Shown: positions 1 through 6,506, counted from the first letter of the stretch. The stretch: DNA of 10,307 bases from Methylorubrum extorquens (GCA_019695455.1 JAEUAC010000233.1:1-10307); one strand, 5' to 3'. The notes: generated by a model from the sequence alone, not told the origin. Translations and numbers: made by a program.

Positions 1-817
1 GGTTCGGATTGAGGGCGTCCGACAGGCCCTCGCCCACGAGGTTCAGGGCGAGCACGGACAGGAAGATGGCGAGGCCCGGGAAGAACGAGATCCACCAGGC
101 GTCGATGAGGCGGGTGCGGCCGGCGCCCACCATGTAGCCCCAGGTCATCTGGTTCGGATCGCCGAGGCCGAGGAACGACAGCGAGGATTCGAGCAGGATC
201 GCGCTCGCGATCATCAGGGACGCCATCACGATGATGGGGGCGACCGTGTTCGGCAGGACCTGACCGAAGATGATGGCGGAGGTGCGCTGGCCCAGCGTCA
301 CGGCCGCCTGCACGTAGTCCCGCGAGCGGAGCGACAGGACCTCGCCGCGCACGAGCCGCGTGACCGGCGGCCAGGACACGATGGCGATGGCGAGCACGAC
401 CGACACGATGGAGGGCTGCAGGATCGCCACGATGACGATCGCCAGCGCGAAGGACGGCACCGTCTGGAACAGCTCGGTGAACCGCATGGCGGCGTCGTCC
501 ACGCGGCCGCCGAAATAGCCCGCCGCCGCGCCGAGCGGCACGCCGATGAGGAGGGCCGCGACCGTCGAGACGAGGCCGATCAGGAGGGAGACGCGCGCCC
601 CGTGCATCAGGCCCGACAGGACGTCCCGCCCGAGCGCGTCCGTGCCGAGCGGGAACCGGTCCAGCGCGAAGGGCGCCATGAAGGGCCGCGACACCATCCG
701 CCACGGCGAGGTCGGGTAGAGGAGCGGCGCCAGCGCCGCCGCGGCCACGATGCAGAGGAGGATCGCGAGGCCGACGAGGGCGCCCCTGTTGCGGGCGAAG
801 CGAGCCATGAAGGTCAT
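1..817 (-). CDS. ABC transporter permease, DppC-like (C-terminal end cut by window edge)
   Basis: This is the second inner-membrane permease of a family 5 peptide-type ABC importer. I translated 272 codons from ATG at 817; the frame is still open at position 1, and the visible end (LNLVGEGLSDALNPN) is where DppC-type proteins normally finish, so only a few residues should be missing. Visible features are an N-terminal helix (about residues 12-32), the family signature LGTDALGRDVLSG (57-69), a hydrophobic core, the ATPase-coupling EAA loop (E159 through about 190, with DYVQAA) and ESSLSFLGLG (210-219). A second ATG at 808 (MARFARN) is an equally good start; neither has a clear Shine-Dalgarno sequence. 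The ATG at 817 overlaps a TGA ending a 47-codon frame from 957. The substrate cannot be read from the permease. Confidence 0.93.
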   Translation of the reverse strand, partial: MTFMARFARNRGALVGLAILLCIVAAAALAPLLYPTSPWRMVSRPFMAPFALDRFPLGTDALGRDVLSGLMHGARVSLLIGLVSTVAALLIGVPLGAAAGYFGGRVDDAAMRFTELFQTVPSFALAIVIVAILQPSIVSVVLAIAIVSWPPVTRLVRGEVLSLRSRDYVQAAVTLGQRTSAIIFGQVLPNTVAPIIVMASLMIASAILLESSLSFLGLGDPNQMTWGYMVGAGRTRLIDAWWISFFPGLAIFLSVLALNLVGEGLSDALNPN

Positions 818-953
818 GCGCGCGCCCCCGGCCGCGTGGTCCGCCCGATCGTCCGGCCGAGGACAGGCCCGACCACCGCCCCGACCGCCGTCGGGACGGG
901 ACCCGTACGACGGCCCCGAGCGGGGACCGGTCCTGGAACGCTCCGCACGGCCC
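818..953. other. Intercistronic spacer between the two permease genes
   Basis: This 136-nt gap is unusually long for adjacent DppB/DppC genes. It contains the hairpin at 887-914 and the 10-bp palindrome GGACCGGTCC at 924-933. On the minus strand a 47-codon frame (957-814) spans it exactly, starting in the ATGA that ends dppB and stopping in the ATGA that begins dppC. Its product would be rich in R, P, G and V with no recognisable domain, so I do not call it a gene. Confidence 0.6.
887..914 (-). other. Intercistronic RNA hairpin
   Basis: Outer arms GCCGTCG (887-893) and CGACGGC (908-914) are perfect inverted repeats of 7 bp. Inside them ACGGG and CCCGT (896-906) form a second inverted repeat around one base. 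The transcript between the permease genes should fold into a stable stem-loop. There is no T-run after it, so it is not an intrinsic terminator; a role in RNA stability or in tuning dppC-like translation is an inference. Confidence 0.55.
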
Positions 954-1925
954 TCATGCGCCGACCTCGATGCGCGGATCGACGAGGCGGTAGATCACGT
1001 CCGTGACGAGGTTGAACAGGACCACCATGGCCGACGAGCAGAAGAAGACGCCCAGGAGGAGCTGGTAGTCGCGCTGGGCCAGGGCCTCGAACATCAGCCG
1101 GCCGATGCCGGGCCAGGCGAAGACCGTCTCGGTGAGGATGGCGCCGCCGACGATCTGCCCGGCCTGGAGGCCGGCCAGCGTCACGACCGGCAGGATCGCG
1201 TTGCGGGCGACGTGCCGCCGCGTGATGGAGCCGGGCGCCACGCCCTTGGCGCGCGCCGTACGGACGAAGTCCGCGCCCGCGACCTCGAGCATGGAGGCCC
1301 GCATCATGCGGGCGTACAGCGCCGTGAAGAACAGGCCGAGCGTGACCGCCGGCAGGATGAGGTGGTGGCCGATGTCGAGGACCCGGGCGAGGCCCGTGTA
1401 GCCGGCCCCGATCGTCTCGTAGCCGACGTTCGGCACGAGGCCGAGCTTCAGCGAGAACACGATCTGGCTCATCAGGGCGACCCAGAAGAGCGGCGTCGCG
1501 TAGAAGAGAAGCGCGCCCGTCGTGATGAGCGAATCCGAGATCCGGCCGACCCGCGCCGCCGCCAGCGCGCCGAACAGCGTGCCGAGCGCGAGCGAGATGA
1601 CGAAGGCCGTGCCCGTCAGGAGCAGCGTCGCCGGCAGCCGGTCCCCGATCAGCGACGCGACCGAACGGTTCTGCCGGTAGGAATAGCCGAGGTCGAGCGT
1701 GACGATGCCCTTCAGGTAGATGCCGAGCTGTTCGAGGATGGGACGGTCGAGGCCGAAGCGGACGCGGAGCTGCTCGACGAACTGCGCGTCCGCCGCTCCC
1801 GCCTCGCCGGCCATCACGGTGGCCGGATCGCCCGGCGCCGCCCGGATCAGGGCGAAGTTCAGGACCGCGATCGCCAGGAGCACGACGACGCCCTTCACGA
1901 GCCGCGAGGCGAGAAAGGCGATCAT
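954..1925 (-). CDS. ABC transporter permease, DppB-like
   Basis: This 323-residue inner-membrane protein is the first permease of the family 5 peptide-type importer. It has the standard architecture: N-terminal helix (about 10-28), the conserved APGDPA box (30-35), a periplasmic segment with FGLDRP (57-62), four to five further hydrophobic helices from about 98, the EAA loop that contacts the ATPase (E214 to about 250, with VRTARAKG), ETVFAWPGIGRL (266-277), and a C-terminal YRLVDPRIE (312-320). Length is normal for the family. The ATG at 1925 starts the conserved N-terminus, but the bases before it show no Shine-Dalgarno sequence; a TGA of an upstream frame (2215-1922) overlaps the start as ATGA. 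Its own stop also sits in an ATGA at 957-954. Substrate unknown. Confidence 0.97.
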   Translation of the reverse strand: MIAFLASRLVKGVVVLLAIAVLNFALIRAAPGDPATVMAGEAGAADAQFVEQLRVRFGLDRPILEQLGIYLKGIVTLDLGYSYRQNRSVASLIGDRLPATLLLTGTAFVISLALGTLFGALAAARVGRISDSLITTGALLFYATPLFWVALMSQIVFSLKLGLVPNVGYETIGAGYTGLARVLDIGHHLILPAVTLGLFFTALYARMMRASMLEVAGADFVRTARAKGVAPGSITRRHVARNAILPVVTLAGLQAGQIVGGAILTETVFAWPGIGRLMFEALAQRDYQLLLGVFFCSSAMVVLFNLVTDVIYRLVDPRIEVGA

Positions 1926-2148
1926 GGGCGCGACCCGGGGACGAGGAACGGCGCCGGACGCGGCCGACGTCCCGGCCGCGCCGCCGGAGCCGGGCGCGTT
2001 CCGGCCCCCTCGGGCATCGGCGCGCCACGCCTCACGACGCGGGATCCGCGGAGAGGTCGCACGGGGTCGGGTGCAGCGTGGAAATCAGGGTGCATGTCCA
2101 GGCTCGGGGCCAGTGCTTCGGTGTCCGCTCGCGCTGGATGGCCAGGGC

Positions 2149-2236
2149 GATCTCCTCGTCGCGCTCCCGGGAGCCGAGCCGGTCGATCCGGGCGCGGCGC
2201 GCAGGGGCGCCGCACCCGATCTCCTCGCGCTCCCGG
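2149..2236. repeat. Imperfect direct repeat pair, about 20 bp
   Basis: GATCTCCTCG followed by CGCTCCCGG occurs at 2149-2170 and 2218-2236. The first copy has an extra TCG between the two blocks; otherwise the copies match exactly. They are about 69 bp apart. Read on the minus strand each copy ends in a GAGGAG-like ribosome-binding sequence. It may be the relic of a small duplication; no function is evident. Confidence 0.55.
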
Positions 2237-2279
2237 ACGCGCCGTCCTTCGCCGCCCGACATCCGGCGCGCCGCCCGGA

Positions 2280-2301
2280 CGGCTCCCGTCACGGAGAGCC
2301 G
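2280..2301 (-). other. Strong RNA hairpin after the binding-protein gene
   Basis: On the minus strand CGGCTC and GAGCCG form a stem that extends through a T-G wobble and one more C-G pair, giving an 8-bp stem with a 6-nt loop. It begins about 86 nt past the binding-protein stop. No T-run follows. Such structures often protect the 3' end of an abundant binding-protein message and lower permease expression; that role is inferred here. Confidence 0.5.
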
Positions 2302-2369
2302 GCCGCCCACGGTCGCGGCGCGTCGCGGACCGAGGTGGCCGGGGCGAGCCCGGCCGTGACGGCGATGGG

Positions 2370-2383
2370 GGCCGCGTGCGGCC
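2370..2383 (-). other. Compact GC-rich hairpin directly after the binding-protein stop
   Basis: GGCCGC and GCGGCC flank two bases, only 3 nt past the TGA of the binding-protein gene. As RNA it would fold as a 5-bp stem with a 4-nt loop. It is not followed by a T-run. Short GC palindromes are frequent at this base composition, so confidence is limited. Confidence 0.35.
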
Positions 2384-2386
2384 GCG

Positions 2387-3946
2387 TCACTGCTTCCAGA
2401 CGTTCTTCGCCGAGTCGTTCACGCCGATCGCCGTCGTCACGAGATCCTTGACGTTGCAGCGGGACACGGTCGGGAAGTCCATCTCGAGCAGCCACAGGAG
2501 CGGCAGCTCGTCGACCAGGATCTTCTGCACCTTCGTGTAGAGTTCCTGGCGCTTCTCGGCGGGCGCGATCGCGGCTTCGGCGAAGAGCGCGTCGACCTCC
2601 GGGTTCGAGTACTGCCCGACGTTGCCGAACGGGTTGCCCTTCACGATGTTGCTCGTGACGTAGGAGCGGCCGACGCCGATGGCCGGATCGCCGTACTGGT
2701 AGAGGAAGTTGAAGGTGAGGTCGAAGTCGAAGTTCGAGACGCGCTGCGTCCAGCCGGGCACGTCGGTCGAGACGATCTCCATCTTGATGCCGACGTCCTC
2801 GAAGTTCTGCTTCACGGCCTCGGCCCAGCGCGCCCAGGTCTCGCCGTAGGGCAGACCCAGGAAGCGGATCGTCTCGCCCTTGTAGCCGGAGGCCGCGACG
2901 AGCTCCTTCGCCTTCTTGGGATCGAACTTGTAGGTCGGCACGTCGGCCGAGTAGAACTTCGTCTTCGACGTGATCGGCCCCGTGGCGACCTTGCCGTAGC
3001 CGGACCAGATCACGTCCTTCCCGAAGTCGCGGTCGATCGCGTACATCATGGCCTGGCGGAACTGCTTGTTGCCGAGGATGCCGTTCTTCACGTTCGGCGT
3101 GATCCAGGCGAGCGGCGAGAACATCTCCCAGCCCTTGGTCGTCACGCAGGTGTTCGGCAGCTTGGCGAGCCGCGCCACGTCGAAGATCTCGACCGAGCCG
3201 CCGGTCAGCACGTCGACCTTGCCGGTCTCGTAGGCGATGGCGCGCGAGGCGGCATCCGGGATGAACTGGAAGTACATCTCGTCGAGATACGGCCGGCCCT
3301 TGTCCCAATAGGCCTCGTTCTTCGCGAGCAGGACGTAGGAGCCCTTGCGCCATTCCTTGAACTTCATCGGCCCCGTGCCGATGGGCGTCGCGTTCATGGG
3401 GTTCGCCCGGTAATCGGTGCCGGCGTAGATGTGCTTGGGCACCATGGGGGCGGAAGCGGCCTCCTGCGACAAGAGGAAGGGCCCGAAGGGCTGCTTGGTC
3501 GTGATCCTGACGGTCAGGTCGTCGACCTTCTCGATGGCCTTCACCTGGTTGTTGGCGATCTGGCGCCAGCGCGGATGCACCTCGCGCAGGAACACGTCGA
3601 GCGAGAACACGACGTCGTCGGCCGTGAAGGGCTTGCCGTCGTGCCAGGTCGCGCCGTCCTGGAGCTTGAAGGTGTAGACGGTCTGGTCGGGCGAGACCTC
3701 CCAGCTCTTGGCGAGCGAGGGCATCGGGTTCAGCTTCTCGTCGTAGCGCAGCAGCGATTCGTAGATGTTGCTCGCGATCATCTGCGTCGGGCCGTTCTGG
3801 GTCAGGCCCAGCATCAGCCCCGGCGGCTCGGGCGTGACCACGACCTGCAGGGCACCCCCCGCCTTCGGCGCCTGGGCGAAGGCTCCGGCCGCGCCGAGCA
3901 GCAGGGAGGCGGCCGAGACGGCTGCCAGGATACTCGACTTCAGCAT
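2387..3946 (-). CDS. ABC transporter substrate-binding protein, family 5 (peptide type)
   Basis: This 519-residue periplasmic solute-binding protein of the DppA/OppA/NikA superfamily (SBP_bac_5) should capture the importer's substrate. It has a Sec signal peptide (residues 1 to about 24, cleavage near AFA|QAP), then GGALQVVVTPEPPGL, the family's NIYESLLRYDEKLNPMPSLA region (two adjacent family segments), FKLQDGATWHDGKPFTADDV (67-residue zone after the signal), a TPIGTGPMKFKEW segment and a hinge region with FRQAMMYAIDRD. I chose ATG at 3946 over an in-frame upstream start at 3991 because it begins the signal peptide and is preceded by GGGAG at suitable spacing. There is no lipobox, so it should be a soluble periplasmic protein. 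It has its own promoter. Peptides are the default substrate; nickel, opines or siderophore-like molecules cannot be excluded. Confidence 0.96.
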   Translation of the reverse strand: MLKSSILAAVSAASLLLGAAGAFAQAPKAGGALQVVVTPEPPGLMLGLTQNGPTQMIASNIYESLLRYDEKLNPMPSLAKSWEVSPDQTVYTFKLQDGATWHDGKPFTADDVVFSLDVFLREVHPRWRQIANNQVKAIEKVDDLTVRITTKQPFGPFLLSQEAASAPMVPKHIYAGTDYRANPMNATPIGTGPMKFKEWRKGSYVLLAKNEAYWDKGRPYLDEMYFQFIPDAASRAIAYETGKVDVLTGGSVEIFDVARLAKLPNTCVTTKGWEMFSPLAWITPNVKNGILGNKQFRQAMMYAIDRDFGKDVIWSGYGKVATGPITSKTKFYSADVPTYKFDPKKAKELVAASGYKGETIRFLGLPYGETWARWAEAVKQNFEDVGIKMEIVSTDVPGWTQRVSNFDFDLTFNFLYQYGDPAIGVGRSYVTSNIVKGNPFGNVGQYSNPEVDALFAEAAIAPAEKRQELYTKVQKILVDELPLLWLLEMDFPTVSRCNVKDLVTTAIGVNDSAKNVWKQ

Positions 3947-4027
3947 GGAAACTCCCGCACGGCCGGCGCGACGCCGGCATGGTGCCGGCACCCTGCAAGG
4001 TTCGGACCGTCAGGAGGTCCGCACCCG
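3947..4027 (-). promoter_or_regulatory. Structured 5' leader of the binding-protein mRNA
   Basis: The leader between the promoter and the ATG contains several inverted repeats. CGGACC and GGTCCG (4003-4021) enclose 7 nt. GGTGCCGGCACC (3981-3992) is a perfect 12-bp palindrome. The hexamer GCCGGC occurs at 3962, 3973 and 3984, exactly 11 bp apart. GGGAG just before the ATG is the ribosome-binding site. I recognise no known riboswitch. The structures could be regulatory RNA or protein sites, or partly chance at this GC content. Confidence 0.4.
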
Positions 4028-4044
4028 GCGAGGCCCGGCCTCGC
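4028..4044. promoter_or_regulatory. 17-bp palindrome over the predicted start of transcription (candidate operator)
   Basis: GCGAGGCC and GGCCTCGC are perfect 8-bp inverted repeats around one base. The site starts 5 bp downstream of the predicted -10 hexamer and therefore covers the expected transcription start, a usual position for a repressor operator. As RNA it could only form a shorter 6-bp stem with a 5-nt loop and has no T-run, so it is a poor terminator for the upstream apbE gene. The binding regulator is unknown. Confidence 0.5.
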
Positions 4045-4048
4045 AAGG

Positions 4049-4077
4049 ATTAGACCGACCGGCCGGCGGGCCGTCAA
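4049..4077 (-). promoter_or_regulatory. Sigma-70-type promoter of the ABC transporter operon
   Basis: TTGACG (4077-4072) and TCTAAT (4054-4049) are separated by exactly 17 bp, matching five of six bases in each consensus hexamer. It starts 10 bp past the apbE stop and points at the binding-protein gene, giving a leader of about 95 nt. This indicates that the transporter can be transcribed independently of the iron operon. Confidence 0.72.
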
Positions 4078-4087
4078 TCGCCATGCG

Positions 4088-5113
4088 TCAGGCGGCCAGG
4101 GCCGCGAAGGCCGCGCTCGCCGTCTCGGCGAACCCGCCCGCCGCTCCGCGCACCAGCCAGCACGCCGCGATCCCCTCCCGGTCGGCGACCGCGAGGCCGG
4201 CGGCGGGCCCGAGCACCGTCAGGGCGGTCGCCCAGCCGTCCGCCTCCAGGGCCGTGGCGGCGACCACGCTGACGGACGCGACGCCGTTGCGCAGCGGCGC
4301 GCCCGTCCGCGGATCGAGCGTGTGCGCGAGGACCCGCCCGTCCGCCTCGAAGCAGCGCCGGTAGTCGCCGGAGGTCGCGAGCGCGAGCCCGTGCAGGGCG
4401 ACCACCGTCTCCGGCCCGGCCTCCCCGCCCGGCGGCGCCTCCAGCGCGATCCACCAGGGTCGGCCGTCCGGCTTCGTGCCCCAGCCGCGACACTCGCCCC
4501 CGATCTCGACGAGGCCGTGCCCGAACCCGGCGGCGGCCAGGTCCTCGGCGACGGCGTCCACCGCGAAGCCCTTGGCGATGCCCGACAGGTCGAGGCCGAG
4601 CCCGCCCGGCTGCAGGGCGGTCCCGTCCGCGTCGAGCCGGAGCCGGCCGAAGCCGATGCGGGCCCGGGCGGCCGCGATCGCGGCGTCGTCGGGCACCCCG
4701 CCCGCCCCGCCGGCCGGGCCGAAGCCCCACAGGTCCACGGCCGGGCCGATCGTGGGGTCGAAGGCGCCGCCCGTCGCGGCCGCGATCCGCAGGCCGGCCC
4801 GCAGGATGCGGCGGAGGTCCTCGGGCAGGACGTGGCGGCTGCCGGCCGGCCCCGCGTTGAAGCGCGCGATCGCCGATTCCGGCTCCCAGGTGCTGGCGGC
4901 CGCGATCACGCGGGCGAGCCGCGACTCCACGCGCCGCAGGACCGCCCCCTCGTCGAACGGGTCGGGCGCGACGAGCCGGACGCTCCACGTCGTCCCCATG
5001 GTCGGGCCGGCGAGCGCCCGCACGGACCCGGCCGGCGGCCGGAGCGGCGTGGCGGGCGGCAAGTCCGGGACCAGGACGCGGCGGACCGGGGAGCCGGGAT
5101 GCGTCACGGCCAA
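4088..5113 (-). CDS. apbE: FAD:protein FMN transferase (ApbE family)
   Basis: ApbE enzymes move FMN from FAD to a threonine or serine of a target protein, using Mg2+. The family motifs appear in order: MGTTWSV (39-45), STW (74-76), FDPTIGP (118-124), DLSGIAKGFAVD (175-186), VEIGGE (202-207), LATSGDYRR (245-253), HTLDPRTGAP (264-273) and ADGWATAL (291-298), with the expected Mg-ligand Asp and Thr in the last. Length is normal. The start is uncertain: TTG at 5113 or GTG at 5107, the latter better spaced from GAGGGA; ATG at codon 39 would cut into the first motif. The first 38 residues show no hydrophobic signal segment or lipobox, unlike periplasmic ApbE lipoproteins. It is the last gene of the iron operon, 28 nt after the DUF4198 gene; its likely target is the DUF2271 protein two genes upstream. 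Confidence 0.96.
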   Translation of the reverse strand: MAVTHPGSPVRRVLVPDLPPATPLRPPAGSVRALAGPTMGTTWSVRLVAPDPFDEGAVLRRVESRLARVIAAASTWEPESAIARFNAGPAGSRHVLPEDLRRILRAGLRIAAATGGAFDPTIGPAVDLWGFGPAGGAGGVPDDAAIAAARARIGFGRLRLDADGTALQPGGLGLDLSGIAKGFAVDAVAEDLAAAGFGHGLVEIGGECRGWGTKPDGRPWWIALEAPPGGEAGPETVVALHGLALATSGDYRRCFEADGRVLAHTLDPRTGAPLRNGVASVSVVAATALEADGWATALTVLGPAAGLAVADREGIAACWLVRGAAGGFAETASAAFAALAA

Positions 5114-5141
5114 GGGTCCCTCACGTCGTCCGTCGAACCCG

Positions 5142-5960
5142 TCAGGGCGGCAGCACCTCCAGCGTGGTCGTGTAGCTGGCGCGGCGCTTGGCGTTCGGCA
5201 TCGTCGCCTTGTCGTCCGTCACCTCGGCCGAGAGCCAGTACATGCCGGCCGCCGGCCACTTCACCGTGAACCGGCCCTCGGCATCGGTCCTCACGCTCAT
5301 GTCGCCGAGCTTCTGGCGGTAGCGGTTGCCGCCGGGCACGATCTCGACCTCGACGTTCGCGGCCGGCTGGCCGTCGAGGGTCAGGGCGAAGCGGGCCTCC
5401 TCGTCGGCGTTGAGCGAATTCGGATGGGTGGTCGGCACGAGTTCGAGCCCCTTGCCGGTGGTCCTGAGCACGGCGTCGCTCGGCTTGCCGGAGGTGACGA
5501 AGGTCTCGAGCCTGTTCTGGGCCTGGGTGAGGCGCACCTCCGTCGCGGTCTCCGGGATGGCGGGCGCCTGCCCGTTCATGGCCCGGAAGCGCTTCGGCTC
5601 GCCGTCGACCTTGTAGGAGCCGAACAGCGCGTTGGTCGACACGCCGAACCGGTAGGTGCCGGGCTTCGTGAGGTGCACGTCGAAGGTCGAGCGGTAGCGC
5701 CCGCGCGACTGGTTCTCGACCGGCACGGGCTCGCCGTCCGGGCCGGTCGCGACGAGCCCGTCGAGCCGGAGCGGCTGGTGCTCGAAGTAGAACAGGTCGT
5801 TCGAGACGGCCGCGTCCACGGTGACCCATTGGTCGCCGCCGGACAGCACGGTGGCCGAGGGCAGCATCCAGAGGCGGTGGGCGAGGGCGGGCGTCGCGAG
5901 GGCCGTCGCGGCGACGAGGCAGGCCAGGAAGCGGGCGGGGCGGCGGGCGGGGCGGCTCAT
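5142..5960 (-). CDS. Secreted DUF4198 domain protein
   Basis: This 272-residue predicted periplasmic protein matches the DUF4198 family, whose members often sit beside metal-uptake genes; the biochemical role is not established. The signal peptide covers residues 1-27 (hydrophobic core about 11-24, cleavage ALA|H). Cleavage there leaves His28 at the mature N-terminus (HRLWMLPS), a pattern typical of the family. A second part (about 170-272) looks like an Ig-like carboxypeptidase-regulatory fold, with TDAEGRFTVKWPAAGMYWL at 226-243. The start at 5960 is fixed by GAGGAGG with 6-nt spacing; that ribosome-binding site overlaps the TGA of the DUF2271 gene (11-nt gap), so the two are probably translationally coupled. 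A role as metal chaperone or partner of the DUF2271/PepSY redox pair is inference. Confidence 0.9.
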   Translation of the reverse strand: MSRPARRPARFLACLVAATALATPALAHRLWMLPSATVLSGGDQWVTVDAAVSNDLFYFEHQPLRLDGLVATGPDGEPVPVENQSRGRYRSTFDVHLTKPGTYRFGVSTNALFGSYKVDGEPKRFRAMNGQAPAIPETATEVRLTQAQNRLETFVTSGKPSDAVLRTTGKGLELVPTTHPNSLNADEEARFALTLDGQPAANVEVEIVPGGNRYRQKLGDMSVRTDAEGRFTVKWPAAGMYWLSAEVTDDKATMPNAKRRASYTTTLEVLPP

Positions 5961-5971
5961 GGCGATCCTCC

Positions 5972-6499
5972 TCAGGGCTTCAGGTCGAGCGAGACGGTGC
6001 CGAGTTCGGCCTCGCCGCGGGCCTGGCCGCCGGCGGGGGCCGTCGGCGGCCAGGCGAAGGGCACGCGGACGACCTCGCGGCCGCCGACCTCGCGGGCCGC
6101 CTCCACGACCAGCGTGTAGGCGCCGGGCGCGAGGCCGGCGGTCGGCTTGGCGTCGCCCGCGAAGGCGAGGCGGTGCGTGCCGGGCGCCTTGGTGGCGCCC
6201 GAGACGCCGTCCACCGGCATGGCGAGGTCCCGGCCGGACTTGCGCCACCAGGTGCGCATGTCCTTCAGCCACTTTGTGCCCTCGCCGTCGCGCTTGGCCT
6301 GCTCGTACCAGACGGCGAGGTTCGTCACCGCGCCGCCCGGTCCCTCGAGCCAGGCCGCCACGTAGGGCCGGTGGTATTCCGAGACGTCGAGCCGCGGGAT
6401 CTCGATGGCGACGGCGAGCTCCGCCGCGAGCGCCGGCCCGGCCAGGACGGCCGGCCCGACCGCGAGGCCCGTCAGGGCCGACGTGAGGACGATCCGCAT
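5972..6499 (-). CDS. Secreted DUF2271 protein with ApbE flavinylation motif
   Basis: This 175-residue protein matches DUF2271 in its layout: Sec signal peptide (1 to about 26, ending PALAAE), an N-terminal beta segment with LDVSEYHRPYVAAWLEG, VTNLAVWYEQ, GTKWLKDMRTWWRKSG (75-89), then DGVSGAT (97-103), and a C-terminal beta part ending at 175. D-G-x-S-G-A-T is the sequence in which ApbE esterifies FMN to the final threonine (as in NqrB/NqrC and RnfG/D), so Thr103 is the predicted FMN site. It would be a small periplasmic flavoprotein, plausibly taking electrons from the PepSY membrane protein encoded just upstream (7-nt gap; its GAGG ribosome-binding site overlaps that gene's stop). Function as a ferric-siderophore reductase is inferred from context. 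Confidence 0.93.
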   Translation of the reverse strand: MRIVLTSALTGLAVGPAVLAGPALAAELAVAIEIPRLDVSEYHRPYVAAWLEGPGGAVTNLAVWYEQAKRDGEGTKWLKDMRTWWRKSGRDLAMPVDGVSGATKAPGTHRLAFAGDAKPTAGLAPGAYTLVVEAAREVGGREVVRVPFAWPPTAPAGGQARGEAELGTVSLDLKP

Positions 6500-6506
6500 T
6501 CCAACC

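Larger units (their letters stand above)
1926..2386. other. 461-nt spacer between binding-protein and permease genes
   Basis: I find no recognisable gene here. The stretch holds two hairpins near the binding-protein end (2370-2383 and 2280-2301), a 12-bp palindrome GCTCCCGGGAGC at 2163-2174, and an imperfect direct repeat (2149-2170 and 2218-2236). A 97-codon minus-strand frame (2215-1922) starts at GTG, is preceded by GAGGAG at good spacing, and ends in an ATGA overlap with the permease start, but its product is arginine/proline-rich with no domain. A gap this long is unusual inside a peptide-type ABC operon. Confidence 0.6.

Noticed and set aside
2032..2310. 92-codon minus-strand frame in the 461-nt spacer
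   Set aside because: Arginine-rich product, no domain, no good ribosome-binding site; part of its apparent repeat structure is the DNA direct repeat.
750..2540. 596-codon plus-strand open frame
   Set aside because: Runs antisense to the DppB-like permease and the spacer, has arginine-rich low-complexity product and no domain.
4028..4044. Intrinsic terminator for the iron operon
   Set aside because: The palindrome has only one central base and no T-run on either side; an operator fits better.
5075..5113. Twin-arginine signal in ApbE (VRRVLV)
   Set aside because: No hydrophobic stretch of sufficient length follows; proline-rich sequence comes next.
3431..5269. 612-codon plus-strand open frame
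   Set aside because: Antisense to the binding protein and ApbE, both of which carry strong family motifs on the minus strand.
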